DNA of 64,000 bases from Carnegiea gigantea. Lineage: Eukaryota > Streptophyta > Magnoliopsida > Caryophyllales > Cactaceae. The notes beneath the pieces are model-generated. The model had not been told where the DNA came from. It saw only the letters and a list, made by a program, of their open reading frames with translations, and did no database searches. The translations under genes were made by a program, and so were the position numbers. The stretch spans positions 99,501-163,500 of the forward strand of contig JAKOGI010001351.1 of assembly GCA_029747015.1 (NCBI GenBank), in the 5' to 3' direction. Position 1 is the first letter of the stretch. Every line of letters begins with the position of its first letter. This document shows positions 24,129 to 36,938 of this stretch, in pieces.

Positions 24129-25020
24129 GGGTTGAACAAGTTGATAGTGGCCCGCCAAATAATGCATGAGTGTGCTTTGTTTTGTGTGAAAATAGTGCAT
24201 TATGGCACCGTGTCATGAAAATGAAGGACCTTTAACCTGAACTTTTGCAATGGTACCTTCAACTGAAGAAGTTTGACTTTGTGGTTCGGGAAAAGATCAA
24301 TGTCCATACACTTACTGATCGAGACCAAACATAGAAGAAGGGTCAAGCTCTTGACCTAAAAAGAGTGCTGCTTGGGAGGTAACCCAAGCTCTTTTTCCTT
24401 TTTCTTTCCTTAACTTTTATTTTTACTATTTTTGTAGTTTGTGAAGGGGAAAAAAACACATGAAGAAAAAAATAAAAAAATAAAAAAAAAGAGAGAAAAC
24501 AAAACAAGCTATGAATAAAATGTTAGCCACCACGACCAGATCCCTAAAACCACCTCCACAAGGTGCCACCCAGAAAAATCGAAGAAAAATGGACCGGCAG
24601 ACACCACAGTTAGACTGTGGTGAACCTCACGGTCAGTGGTGTACTACTATGACCCGTAGTCTAGGTTTTTGACCACGGTGCCCACTTATCTTCCTAACAT
24701 TTCATCTTCAAACACACGACACTCTCTCTCTACCTTCATTTTCTCTCTCTAAACCCTCTATAACTAATACATTCAGTCCTCCCTCATTTCTTCTTCATTT
24801 TTACTCATTTTCACCCATAATCATCCCCTTTCACTCAATCTTTTCTCTTTCCCCATACATACTTCATCTCTTTCTTCTTCTTTTTCTTTAAATTCTTCTC
24901 ACTTCATTCATCCACCGTACCTATCTTTTTCTCTCTCTTATTCTTAGTCTTTTTACTTATTTTCTTCATTTTCTTCTTCAAATTTTCTTATTTAGTTTTT
25001 AGTTTTGGTTTTTAGAACAA
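24129..25020 (+). other. Element C pol deletion scar and env-like leader
   Basis: Directly after protease, a short piece reads like the RNase H tail (WYLQLKKFDFVVREKINVHT in broken frame, about 24250). The conserved post-pol segment follows (ctgcttgggaggtaacccaag, about 24368). RT, most of RNase H and integrase are therefore missing between about 24130 and 24240. The rest is non-coding: an accacagt/actgtggtg word cluster at 24602-24688 and a long pyrimidine-rich leader (24720-25010) ahead of the env-like start at 25021. Confidence 0.75.
24602..24688. repeat. ACCACGGT/ACCGTGGT inverted word cluster in element C
   Basis: Words accacagt, actgtggtg, cacggtcagtggtg, gacccgtag and accacggtg alternate in orientation within 87 bases. 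The same theme occurs in both LTRs of this element (20722-20760; 40048-40078). Confidence 0.7.
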
Positions 25021-26320
25021 TGGCACCAACCAACTGACAAAGGAGCACCAAGGAGGTTGGTTCTTCAAGTCAAGCACCACCTCAACCTCAAAAGACATCT
25101 CGAACCATCCATGCTAGAGGCAACATTCCTCACCCTCTTGGTTTATCACATCATAATCATGTTGTTAGATACACTTGCTTGAATGAATGTATAGTGGTCG
25201 CAACTAGATGTTGTGATGAGGAACTGTTAGCTCAGTTAGGAATGTTAGATGATATTAGATGGTTATTTGCAAGAGACAGTAAAGGACACTTTTTGGAAAT
25301 TAAGGAGCATACATATCAGGACTTGACCCTAGAAGTTTTAAGTACACTCCATGCCGAGGTCACTAGAGTGCCTTTATGTCAAGCCGAATATATATCGCTT
25401 TATTTGGAGGGTCAATTTTGCAAGATGAACTTAGGTATCTTTAACAGTATCTTCGGTTTTCCACCTTGCATAGATTTATCAAACCGCCAAGTCCCTCGCG
25501 AATTCAACCCCAATGCATTTTGGGGCAAACGCTCGGGGAATGTTAAGTACAGTACCAGTTCATCAAAGTGCACACATATTAAACCCTTGCATTAGAGTTG
25601 GTCAGCGTATCTTGGCTTGTTCCTTTTTTACTTAGGACGATAGTGTAAATTTCTCAAGATTTTCTAAGTTGTACTTTTTGTCATGTATGCTTGATGGAGT
25701 CCAGCTTAACTCCGATTCCTTTTTAGCCAGGCAATTGCATAGTGCTGCTGCTAACACTAAAGGTAGAATAGTCATAGGTGGGATTGTGACTACTATTGCT
25801 AGATTTTTAGGTGTTGAGCCCAACCCTGAGGATAGAATTTCTAGGTCCGAGCGGCTTGATCAAGCTGCTTTTGAAATTATGAACTTTTGCTAAATTGCGA
25901 CTGGGCGTTTATATTGGATTTACTCTGGGGACCGGCTTTTGCCACTTCCCAATGTTGATTGAACCACCTTACTTTACCGGGGTAACCTTTGTTGGGTACC
26001 TAGTGATGTGGAGGTTGTTCGGCCCTCAGTCTAGTTAAGCAGGACTGAGTTCTTCCTCTCAACCACCCCCTCATGACTATACTGACCTCCAAGACACCCT
26101 TTGATCCATTAAAGAGGAGCAAGTTTCCCTTTGAGCATTCATTGCTTCTAAGAACGCTGCTTTTCGGGACTTTGTCCAAGAGCGCCCCGATGAGCTTTAT
26201 AGGATGCTTGTTACCCAAACACAGTATTTCCAGGATTATAGGGCATGTCTAGAGACCTGGCGGGATTGGTATATATCTCATGGCCAACCACCCCATCCCC
26301 CACTACCACCTCCTTTCTGA
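25021..26320 (+). pseudogene. Element C env-like ORF remnant
   Basis: The start at 25021 (MAPTN) is followed by a stop at codon 6. The frame then continues through a Pro/Gln-rich stretch and 25179-25595 with HTYQDLTLEVLSTLHAEV and FNSIFGFPPCIDLSNRQVP. After frame changes, 25669-25893 holds DGVQLNSDSFLARQLHSAA and RIVIGGIVTTIARFLGVEPN. Both parts match the third ORF of Athila elements. The last stop is at 26318. Function is unknown; env-like is a positional name and I see no clear membrane segment. Confidence 0.8.
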
Positions 26321-26900
26321 TTGCTCTGTGCTACCCCCTTTTCTTTTTTCTATTATGTGCCCACATTGAGCGCAATATGTGATTCAAGCATGGCGGAGTT
26401 AGTAGTTATATTTGGCGTCTGATGCCTGTTTTGGTTTGGTATGATTGTGCTTTGTATATGTAGTTAGTGGTAGTTTTTGAGTTTTTGATTTAGGATTTAG
26501 TTTTGTTTAATAGTGCATTCAGTTTTCTTTTCATTCTAGGTTGCATTTTAGTTTTTCTTTTATTAGTGTCCTTTGTATTTTAGTTTGCATTGTTATTAAG
26601 GGCATGCATAAAATAAAAAATAGAAATAAAAAAATCCTCCGATGATGGTCTTTATGGATTTGGTCGACTTCTATGGTTTAGTTTGATCCTTTGATTCAGG
26701 AAAATTTTGCATAAAATGTTTGTGAATGAGTTTTCAAAATGAGCTCTATGTTTTGACCACATGTTGGATGTGAGTTGATTTACCCCATGAGTCTTTACGT
26801 GAATTTTGGCATATGTTTACTAGTGAGCTAGTCATAACCTTGGTAGATGTCCTGTGAGATTTTGCGCTTTTAGAGACTATTTATCAATTCAGTCTCATAT
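26321..26900 (+). other. Element C 3' UTR, first half
   Basis: T-rich non-coding DNA between the env-like ORF and the insertion point of element D. It continues at 38638. Confidence 0.75.
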
Positions 26901-29287
26901 TGTAATACCCGCATATTTTTACTTTCGTTAAGCTGCTTGTAACGTTCTTTTTACGTTATAAAAATTGTATTTTATTAACGATCTGAGTTAATTATTTTCA
27001 ATGTGCCTATGTGATCGTTAATTTTATTAAAAAGGATATCCTTGTCGCTATCTTTATTACTAGTAGTTTTTTTAAAAAATCTTTCAATCATTTTATTAAG
27101 CGTTAATAATGGTTATTAACATATACTAAATCAAGTAGGAATTCGAATACGATTAGATTGTCAACCTTAGAATTCGTTTCGTTAGTCATTAAATCGAACC
27201 TCAATATTTTTGAGAACGAGTAATTGATGAAATATCGTGTTATCGATTTTGGGTTTAGAGTTCGGGTTACGAATTAGATTAGAGGTATCAAATATGAAAC
27301 AGCTTGAGACCAAAAAAAAAAGAAGAGGGATGAGCATTTTAGTAATTTCTCCTGGTTCTCTTTTTCTCCTTCCCCCTGCGAGAGCCCCTCTCCCCAACAT
27401 CCCTCTTTCTCTTTCTTCTCTCTGCTCTTCTCCTTCTTCCTCATCATTCCCCAACATTCGCACGACCTTCATGCTCAAAACCCAGAGAATTTTTGTCGCT
27501 CCAACCTACAAAACCTTCCCGTTCGACCTCCCTCACAAGCTAGCCACCATTTGGCATGAATCTGGGCCAAGTTTCGAAAGAAACCCACCACGTTTTCGGC
27601 AGTTCTGGGCAGTGATTCGAAGCCCCAATGCTTGTCAAAACTCGTCCATGCAATTTAGCTTTTAGTTGCTTCGAAATCACTATAAATTGGGGGTGATTCA
27701 AAGCACTAGACATCCACCACAAATTCAAGCTAGTGGGTGAAGTTTGGGTCAGATTTGGGGTTTGAATCTCATGTGATTGGGCGTGGTTTCAGTGCAGTCC
27801 GTGTGCAAGAGAGCAGAAGCCGGGAATTGGAGTGGTTTGAACACCTAAAGTCAAGCCAGTCAACCCTTCGAACGAACACCTAGCTCAGAAATGAGGTGGG
27901 GATTTCCTTACTCCTAAATTACTATTCATTTCAATGAATTCAAATTAAATTAGCTAGCACATGTGAATTTTGAGGATTGAAATCAGTTTGGGCGAACTTA
28001 GAGCCGAGGTTGAGAAATTACAAACGTGGTTCTAATTTGGGCCATTTGTTTGTCGAATTTATGCTAACTTTTAATGACCGGGCAGTTTGGAGAAATGTTT
28101 AATGAATAGAATGTTGGCATGTCCCTATGATATCATCAGTTATTAGTTCGAATTCCGTTTTAAGCTGTAGGATGCTAATTGAAGTAATTGTGGAATAAAT
28201 TGAATTACATCTAAAGGTTATAACTAAATCGGATTAGGCATGTTAATGGTCTATTCGTAGTAATTACAATGAAATACTATGCCTAGGATATTAGTTTGCA
28301 AACTAGACAATAAATAATGCTTTGGAGTTTCTATTTGCATCAGTTAAGTATACGTTAAACTCTATGTTGGTCAATAAGCATGAATGTTATATCAATATAT
28401 GATCGTTCTATGTATTATTGGTTTGTGCATGTCAATATTCAACTAAGATTGGTAGTTGGATGGTTTGAGGTGGAACTAATGAGAAATTTGAGGTTCTTGT
28501 GGTCGGTGTTATGTGAAGAGGGAGCTTGGGTTGTGAATTGCTGCAATCGTATGGATTACGAGACTATGTGTGGCTTATTGAGTAGATTCTACCAAGTTGT
28601 GCTATGAAGTGTGTGAATGTGCTACATGCAAACTCTTTTCCCCCCAATGTGCTACATGACACTATGTGACCAATTCTTGAAATTTTAGACGTCTTTTAAA
28701 AGAAGGGTTATTTAGAAAGGTTGTTTCCATGATTGCGAATGCTTTTGAATACTTATCAATTGCCTGATAGTTTATAAAGATGTTCGTAGCCTAAAAGAAA
28801 TCCTAAATCATCGAACTATTCAATGAGTGACTCAACTGAATAGTCAATAAGTTTAGGAAGTTTAAAAGTGAACTAAAAGTGAGTTTGAAAATGTTTTAAG
28901 GCGTTGGTTTGTATATAACTTCTCCTTATGTTTAAAAGGATTTAAACTATCTGAAAAAGTATGTCTGAAAGTATTAATTATGAAATTTAGCTTGAATTGT
29001 GTGCTAGCTGCTCATTTGAGTTTCAATTAAGTTTCACGTTACGAGCTAGTAAAATCATTATGATTTTAAGGAGCGTTTATGTTAAAAAATATGAAGAAAC
29101 CTTGTTTGAATCATAAGCGAGCCAATTATTCTAAGTTTTGAAGAGTAGTAAGTTGAGAATGATTTAAAGTTTTAATTTGCTTAATCACCCTTGTTTGAGT
29201 TTAAAAAGGATTTCAAACGAGCAAAATTTGGGCAACTGAATGAGTTTATTACGAAACTTAATTATAGTTATATGCTAGTTTGAATGA

Positions 29288-29458
29288 GTTCATTACTTTA
29301 AGTTTCAATAAGCTTCAATTACGAATCTAACTTTACGTTTCAATAAGCTTTAATTACGAATCTAGTTTGATTATTACTTTATGTTTCAATAAGCTTCAGT
29401 TATGAATCTCGTTTGATTGTTACTTTATGTTTCAATAAGCTTCAATTACAAATTTAGC
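29288..29458. repeat. Tandem subrepeat 1 in element D 5' LTR, four copies
   Basis: The unit, about 46 bp when complete, contains actttatgtttcaataagct and tcaattacgaatctag. Four copies are seen, the second one shortened. Confidence 0.8.
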
Positions 29459-29502
29459 TTGAATTAAACGCTAACTAAGTACCTTAAGTTCTAAATGAGT
29501 TT

Positions 29503-29740
29503 CGATTTACGAGTTAGTAAACTTATTACGTCTATAAGAAGCTTTTAAGCTAAAAACGAAGTCGATTTATGTGTCAGTAAACTTATTTCGTTTATAAGAA
29601 GTTTTTAAGTTAAAAACCAGGTCGATTTACGAGTTAGTAAACTTATTACATTTATAAGAAACTTTTAAGTTAAAAACAAAGTCGATTTACGAGTTAGCAA
29701 GCTATTTACGTTTATAAGAAGCTTTTTAACTTAAAAACGA
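29503..29740. repeat. Tandem subrepeat 2 in element D 5' LTR, four copies
   Basis: The unit of about 60 bp contains gatttacgagttagtaaact, tataagaagcttttaag and ttaaaaac. Confidence 0.85.
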
Positions 29741-29876
29741 ACGAACTATAAACATTTAGAAAAGTTATGGTCATTTGGTTGAAAGTTAGATTTCAGCAAA
29801 TTAATCAACTGAAAAAGAGAAATAAAATGCGATTTTAAAGGCTAAGAAAGTGCTAGGCAAATGGCCAGACCTTGAG

Positions 29877-30085
29877 GGTGGGAACTGGACACAAAGATGG
29901 CGTGAACTGTTTCTCCCAAAGGTAATAGTGGGAGCTGAACACAAAGATGGTGTGGGCTATTCTCGGAAACTGGACTGAAGATATGATTATCTTGGTGTGA
30001 GCTGTTCCCTAATGTGTGACATGTAAGAAAACCTTGAGGGAGACTGGACTCAAAATATGACTATCTTGGTGTGAGCTGTTGCCCC
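29877..30085. repeat. Short repeated phrase in element D LTR
   Basis: Phrases aactggac...aagatatgactatcttgg and tgtgagctgttccc recur about four times. The counterpart in the 3' LTR lies near 37070-37285. Confidence 0.6.
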
Positions 30086-31350
30086 ACAGAGGACAGTATC
30101 GAAGTTAGGGTTACTCTGCTAAGAAGCATTTTGACAAAAAAGTTAAGTGCATATACCCCGGGGATAACGCGAGTTGTGAGTGACGATCTCACTTAGGGAC
30201 AGTGTATATCTACCCTAGCTAGCACAATAAGATGTTTTTTATGCTATGAGTACGTTCCTAACAAATAGGAAATTGGCATTTTGCTATTTTAAGCATTTCA
30301 AAGGAGAAAGATTTCTAAGGGCCATTACGAGGCCATATTGAATAAGATTTGAAAAGCGGCTAAGTAAAGTATTTTTAAGCAAAGAAAGAAAGCTTTCAAA
30401 TATACATATCCTACACATATCATCCTAGTAATGCATCGTACATTCGAGCTTTTCAATGTGCATATCCTATGAAAGAATGTTTCCTGCCAAGTCTTTTTTA
30501 CCAGTTTGGATATTTCGAGAACTTTTAGAAAGAATTATAAGCTTTAAAGAAGTTAGCATGATTTATAAACTATTCTTGGAATATATTAAGAGTCACTATG
30601 TTTTCGAAAGTGTGTTTGAAAGCATCATGCTACTTGATTACGTGCCTAAATGCTTGTTAAAATGGAAGATTGGTCATTAAGGGCCGAGGAATGAGTTGAG
30701 GGGCTAGCATGAAGTATAAGGGTGGTAATCTTTCCTTGGGGACTATGATTGCCTAATATGGTTGTAGTATACAATTACGTGATATGTGACTATTATTGGT
30801 ATTATTTCCTGCAAATGGTTTTGGTTTTTAAGGAGTAGCGAAATTCTAACTGAGCACGTGGTTGCTCATCCCTGTACTTATTCCCTTTTTCCAGGTTCAG
30901 TTTGAGCAGGTATAAGAGATATTTGAAGTTATTTTGATGCCGACCCATCAGAAGTCTTTTGCCAGCTTTGCAAGTGCTCGATGCCTACCACGTTGTGAAC
31001 ATTTAAGTTCATTGTTGTATGTGAAAGCATGCAGTTGGCTCTGTACCTGTATATGTATTACTTTAATCCTTGTGTTAGTTGTTTGATTGTGAGTAATCCT
31101 AGGTGAGTGGCCCGAGGGGTTGAATTTGGGTTATTTTAGCACATGTTATACCTTATTACCAGCTTATAAGTACCCTTAGCTGAGCTAAGACCCTAAAATG
31201 TTGCTGAAACAGGGGAAACTCTAGTAGTTTTATTTTAGAATGACTATCTAAATGCTAATCCAAACCCTTGATCTTTAAGAGCCCTAGGGATTTCCTTCTG
31301 GGGAGTCCTGGTGGTGTGACCCCTCCTTGGATTCGGGGCATTACATTAGG

Positions 31351-31362
31351 TGGTATCAGAGC
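31351..31362 (+). promoter_or_regulatory. Primer-binding site of element D
   Basis: TGGTATCAGAGC lies five bases after the LTR and is complementary to initiator tRNA-Met. Confidence 0.92.
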
Positions 31363-31849
31363 TATAGGTTTGCATTATGCATTTGGATAGCATGATAGGT
31401 GTGTGTTATGTGAAATACGTGACTTATGTGCTTATATTATCTGTCTTGGTTGGTATTACTTTGTTAACAAGTGCATAACTTATAATATGTATGTATATAT
31501 CGGTTCTTCCCTTACTATCATAGTGGTAGTGTAGGATGGTTTTCCATATCGTCAATTTCGTTTATCTACCTTTCTGGTTGGCCGCATGGAATGCGGTTAT
31601 ATTTTGGCATGCAATGGAGGTGCACAGCCGAAGAGTGCCCAAAAGAATCAGCCAAAGTACTTGGGCAGTAAGTTTTGTAAGGAAGATGCCTGTGGACGGA
31701 AGATGGAAGGAAGTAACCCTCACCTTACGGCATTTGACCTTATGCCGGGAGGAATGTTCCCTTTATTCTTATCGGAGTTTAATAGAATTTCTACTACGAG
31801 TATAGCGCTATGTAGATCACTTGGGGTTCACTTCACGCTAATGAAATGC
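31363..31849 (+). other. Element D leader between primer site and gag
   Basis: Non-coding or too degraded to read. Open frames at 31536-31876 show no gag motif. Confidence 0.6.
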
Positions 31850-33560
31850 TGCTGCTGTCCAGCTTGTCCAAACTGAGCTCATCCAACCTGCAATGAGCCA
31901 ACGCCTCCCCACCACTGTGGCTGAGAGAAGTCAACTAGAGTTTCCCCAAATAAGGCGTCTCATTACTGAAAGGCCTCAAGCAGAGCGCTATAAGCAAGTT
32001 ACCATAATGTAGGTACACTGGATGGATGCCTATGGAATGCACTACCCCTGAGAATGGCAAGCTACCATGCTTAGGATGAAAGAACTAGTAGATGAGACGC
32101 TCAACATAGAGTATACTCCCACTCCGGTATTACAAGAGCTCTTAGCCCCTAACCATGACCACTCTGAGGGTCCACGTGAATCCATAGCTGATAACTTCTC
32201 CAGAAATGACACTTCAGATGAAGAATAGAGTAGGGTAGCATGAACCAGGTTCACGAATGTTCTGTTATATGCTAATAAGTTGAATGTAAGCACTTTTAGT
32301 TTGTTTTCCTTTAATTCTGAAGCACTAGGATGGCGAGGTCTACCGTGACTCCTAAGTCACATTATCAATGTTCAATGAAATAAATGCAGTTGGTGCTTGC
32401 TAAATGTTGTGAATTCACTAGTTTGTTCAAGTATATACGTGTATTTCCTTGAGTAAAATGTGATATGTATGTATAATTACGCAAAGGTTGAGCTGAGACT
32501 AAACTAGTGGCTATACATAACATCTTTCGCCCATTTGCAAGTAATTTCATTAACCAAGAAAGCCTACCCCCATTAGCCCTAGAACGATTGCGTGTTCACC
32601 CCTAGTTGAACTTAGAACTAAGTAATCCTTTGTGTAATTATGTGACAGATGCCTATTCGATGCGAACTGACACCAGAACCAACTGCCATGGAGATGATAT
32701 GCCAGTTTGAAAAGCTTAAACCTCCCAAGTTTAAAGGTGAAATTGATCCTATGGTATATGAGGAGTGACTTCGAAGAATAAAAAATTTATTTGAAATCAT
32801 GGAGTGCCCTGAGGGGTTCAAGGTGCATCTGGCCACCTATCAATTTGAAAAAGAAGATGAGTTCTAGTGGGGGACAATGAAACCTAAGGCAGGTGAACCT
32901 GCGTTGACCTGGAACTAACTGAAAACCTTACTGGGCACCCAATATTTCCCCCAAGACATAAGGAGAGTGAAGGATAGGAGTTCTTATGCTTGAAACAAGG
33001 AGAAATGAGCGTAATAGAATATGCAGCAAAGTTTAATAAGCTGAGCCGATTTGCACCAAATCAAGTGGCCACCAAAGAAATGAGGATAGACCACTTCGAA
33101 CAGGGATTAAGAGGGGAAGTGAAATAGATAATAGTAGGGTATACTTATGCCAATTTTCAAAAAATGTACCAAAATGCTGTGAAGATAGCCCGTATCATGA
33201 ATGAAACTGAAACTGAGAATAGAGAAAAGGAATAAGTAAAGAGGAAATTTGGCCATAGGGGATCCAATTCTCAAGGAAACAAAAACTTCAAGAGATTTAA
33301 ACCTGGGATGAAACAGGACAAAGGAAAGTAAACTGCTCAATGGAAACTGAGGAAAACGTGTGAGCAATGTGGACGTTAACACCCTAGCCCATGCAGAAAC
33401 TTTACGAGCCCATGTTTTGGATGTGGTGATATAGGTCACAAAGTCGCCAATTATCCAAAGGCTACATGGAATAGTCAGGGTAATACTCAGAGATCCGGAA
33501 TAGGAATTAACCCAGTGGCACAACGAGGTCGCCCAACCATTGGTGCTCCCTCAAGGGACA
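31850..33560 (+). pseudogene. Element D gag remnant
   Basis: A degraded Tekay/Del-type gag is readable in pieces: VQLVQTELIQPAMSQRLP (about 31860), MICQFEKLKPPKFKGEIDP (32695), FFE-type core pieces LFEIMECPEGFKVHLATYQF (32790), then, in another frame, SVIEYAAKFNKLSRFAP (33010) and FEQGLRGEVK (33085). The zinc knuckle CFGCGDIGHKVANY at 33413-33454 has Tyr in place of its last Cys. At least six stops and one frameshift are present, so no gag is made. Confidence 0.82.
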
Positions 33561-33639
33561 ACAGAAGCAACTAGAAGCTACTAACTGGCAGTCAGATGCT
33601 TAGCTAGAAGGAACGGAGACTGGGGAAGCCTGTTAACAC

Positions 33640-34014
33640 AATAATCAGGTATTCTTCTTGTTAACCAACTTTATGCCTCCATCCTGTCTGATTCTGGTGC
33701 TACTCGCCCTTTTATTATTCTTGATTTGCAAAGAAACTTGTTAGTAAGTCTCACGAGATACATATACAACTTTATATGACCTCTTCCTTAGGAACTAATT
33801 ATCATACCGACCTTACCTTTAGAGATTGTGGTTTTAAGGTAGAAGGGAAAGCCCTCCCTGTTAACTTAGAACGGCCAGAAATCCAAGAGTAGGATGTTAT
33901 TGTGGAGACGGATTAGATAGCTAAGCGTAAAGTGACTTAGATTGTGAAAAGAATGCGAGAGAAGTACCAACATTATTCCCTCCAAGTTAGCAAATTTCGA
34001 GGACGAAATTCTTT
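33640..34014 (+). pseudogene. Element D protease remnant joined to the 3' end of pol
   Basis: The active-site segment YASILSDSGATRPFII is readable near 33670-33720 (DSGAT at 33690-33704). After a short diverged tail the sequence jumps to SKFRGRNSFKEGRV (about 33985-34028), the well-known end of pol in this lineage. RT, RNase H and integrase are therefore absent, with the join probably near 33900-33970. Confidence 0.78.
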
Positions 34015-34028
34015 TAAAGAAGGAAGAG
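34015..34028 (+). promoter_or_regulatory. Polypurine tract of element D
   Basis: AAAGAAGGAAGAG ends at the first base of the 3' LTR. Confidence 0.75.
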
Positions 34029-36427
34029 TGTAATACCCGCGTATTTTACTTTTCGTGAAGCTGCTTATAACATTCTTTTTACGTTATAAAAATCGTATTT
34101 TGTTAACGATCTGAGTTAAATTATTTTCGATGTGTCTATGTGAGCGTTAACTTTATTAAAAAGGATATCCTTATCACTATTAATATCTTTATTACTAGTA
34201 GTTAAAAAAAAAATCTTTCAATGATTTTATTAAGCATTAATAACGGTTATTAACGTATACTAAATCGAGTAGGAACCCGAATACGATTAGATTGTCAACC
34301 TTAGAACTCGTTTCGTTAGTCATTAAATCGAACCTCGATATTTTTGGAAACAAGTAATCGGTGAAAGGTCATGTTATAGATTTTGGATTTGGAGTTCGGG
34401 TTATGAATTAGATTAGCGGTATCAAATATGAAACATCTTGAGACCCAAAAAAAAAAAAAAGAGAGGGAGGGGCATTTTAGTAATTTCGCATGGCCCTCTT
34501 TTTCTCCTTCCCCCTACCGCGAGCCCCCCTCCCCCACATCCCTCTTTCTGTCTCTTCTCTCTATTCCTCTGCGTCTTCCTCTGCATTCACCACCATACAC
34601 ACAGCCTTCATGCTCAAAACCTAGAGAATTTTCGCCACTCCAACCTGTAAAAACTTCCCATTCGACCTCCCCCACAAGCTAGCCACCATTTGGCGTGAAT
34701 CTAGGCCATGTTTTGAAAGAAACCCACCACGTTTCCGGTGGTTCTTGGCGGTGATTCGAAGCCCTAATGCTTGTCAGAACTCGTCCATGCAATTTAGCTT
34801 TTAGTTGCTTCGAAATCACTATAAATTGGAGGTGATTCGAAGCACCAGACATCCACCACAAATTCAAGCTAGTAGGTAAAGTTTGGGTCAGATTTGGGAT
34901 TTGAATCTCATGTGACTAGGTGTGGTTTCAGTGTTGTCCATGCGCCAGAGAGCATAAGCCAGGAATTGGAGTGGTTTGAACACTTAAAGTCAAGCCAATC
35001 AACCCTTCGAACGAACACCTAGCTCGGAAACAAGGTAGGGATTTCTTTACTTCTAAATTACTATTAATTTCAACAAATTCAAGTTAAATTAGCTAGCGCA
35101 TGTTAATTTTGAGGATTGAAATTAGTTTGGGCGAGCTTAGAGTCGAGATTGAGAAATTACGAACGTGGAGCTGATTTTTGGTCATTTGTTTGTCGAATTG
35201 ATGCTAAATTTCAATGATCGGGCAGTTTGGAGAAATGTTTAACGAATAGAATGTTGGCATAGTGCTGTGATATCATCAGTTATTAGTTCAAATTCCATTT
35301 TAAGCTTTAGGATACTAATTGAAGTAATGGTGGAATAAGTTGAATTGTGTCTAAAGGTTATAACTAAATCGGCTTGGGTATGTTAATGGTCTATTCGTAG
35401 TAATTACAATGAAATACTATGCCTATGGATATTGGTTCACGAACTAGGAAATAAATATTGCTTTGGAGTTTCTATTTGCATCAGTTAAGTATACGTTAAA
35501 CTCTATGTTGGTTATTAAGCATGAATGTTATACCAATATATGATCATTCTATGTATTATTGGTTTGTGCATGTCATTATTCAATCGAGCTTGGTTGTTGG
35601 ATGGTTTGAGGTGGAACTAATGAGAAATTTGAGCTTTTTGTGGTCGGTGTTATGTGAGGAGGGAGCCTGGGTTGTGAATTGCCGCAATCGTATGGATTGC
35701 GACGCCATGTGTGGTTTATTGAGTAGATTCTACCAAGTTGTGCTATGAAGTGTGTGAATGTTCTACGTGCGAACCCTTTTCCCCCCAATGTGCTATGTGA
35801 TACTATGTAACAAATTCTTGAAATTTTAGACGTCTTTTAAAAGAAGGGTCGTTAAGAAAGCTTGTTTTCATGATTGCGAATGCTTTTGAATACTTATAAC
35901 TTGCCTGATAGTTTATGAAGATGTTTGTAGCCTAAAAGAAATCCTAAATCGTCGAACAATTCAATGAGTGACTGACTGAATAGTCGATAGGTTTAGGAAG
36001 TTTAAAAGTGAACTAAAAGTGAGTTCGAAAATGTTTTAAGGCGTTGGTTTGTATATAACTTCTCCTTATATTTAAAAGGATTTAAACTATCTGAAAAAGG
36101 ATGTCTGAAAATATTAATTATGAAATTTAGCTTGAATTGTGTGCTAGCTGCTCATTTGAGTTTCGATTAAGTTTCACGTTACGAGCTAGTAAAATCATTA
36201 TGATTTTAGGAAGCGTTTATGTTGAAAAATATGAAGAAACCTTGTTTGAATCATAAGCGAGCCAAGTATTCTAAGTTTTGAAGAGTAGTAAGTTAAGAAT
36301 GATTTAAAGTTTTAATTTGCTTAAGCACCCTTGTTTGAGTTTAAAAAGGATTTCAAACGAGTAAAATTTGGGCAACTGAATGAGTTTACTACGAAACTTA
36401 ATTTGAGTTATATGCTAGTTTGAATGA

Positions 36428-36657
36428 GTTTATTACTTTAAGTTTCAATAAACTTCAATTACGAATCTAGTTTGATTATTACTTTATGTTTCAATAAGCT
36501 TCAATTACGAATCTAGTTCGATTATTACTTTATGTTTTAATAAGCTTCAATTACGAATCTAGTTTGATTGTTACTTTATGTTTCAATAAGCTTCAATTTC
36601 GAATCTAGTTTGATTATTACTTTATGTTTTAATAAGTTTCAATTGCGAATCTAGTTT
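36428..36657. repeat. Tandem subrepeat 1 in element D 3' LTR, five copies
   Basis: Five copies of the 46-bp unit are seen here versus four in the 5' LTR, so the array changed size after insertion. Confidence 0.8.
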
Positions 36658-36700
36658 GAATTAAACACTAACTAAGTACCTTAAGTTCCAAATGAGTTTC

Positions 36701-36938
36701 GATTTACGAGTTGCTAAACTTATTATATCTATAAGAAGCTTTTAAGTTAAAAATTAAGTCGATTTACGTGTTAGCAAACTTATTTCATTTATAAGAAGTT
36801 TTTAAGTTAAAAACAAGGTTGATTTACAAGTTAGTAAACTTATTACATTTATAAGAAGCTTTTAAGTTAAAAACAAAGTTGATTTACGAGTTAGCAAACT
36901 ATTTACGTTTATAAGAAGCTTTTTAGCTTAAAAACGAA
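36701..36938. repeat. Tandem subrepeat 2 in element D 3' LTR, four copies
   Basis: The same 60-bp unit as in the 5' LTR, with the same copy number. Confidence 0.85.

Larger units (their letters stand above)
26901..31345 (+). repeat. Element D 5' LTR (4445 bp)
   Basis: It pairs with 34029-38637 along its full length. Two short gaps relative to the 3' copy lie near 30350 (about 65 bp) and 30420 (about 33 bp). It contains tandem subrepeats at 29288-29458 and 29503-29740. Open frames inside it, such as 28380-28607, have a counterpart in the other LTR but no known motif. Confidence 0.92.

Noticed and set aside
28380..28607. Conserved open frame inside both LTRs of D (also 35521-35748)
   Set aside because: Similarity is explained by LTR duplication, and no protein motif or selection signal is visible by eye.
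33107..33523. Minus-strand 138-codon open frame in D
   Set aside because: It lies antisense to readable gag and zinc-knuckle pieces; a shadow frame.
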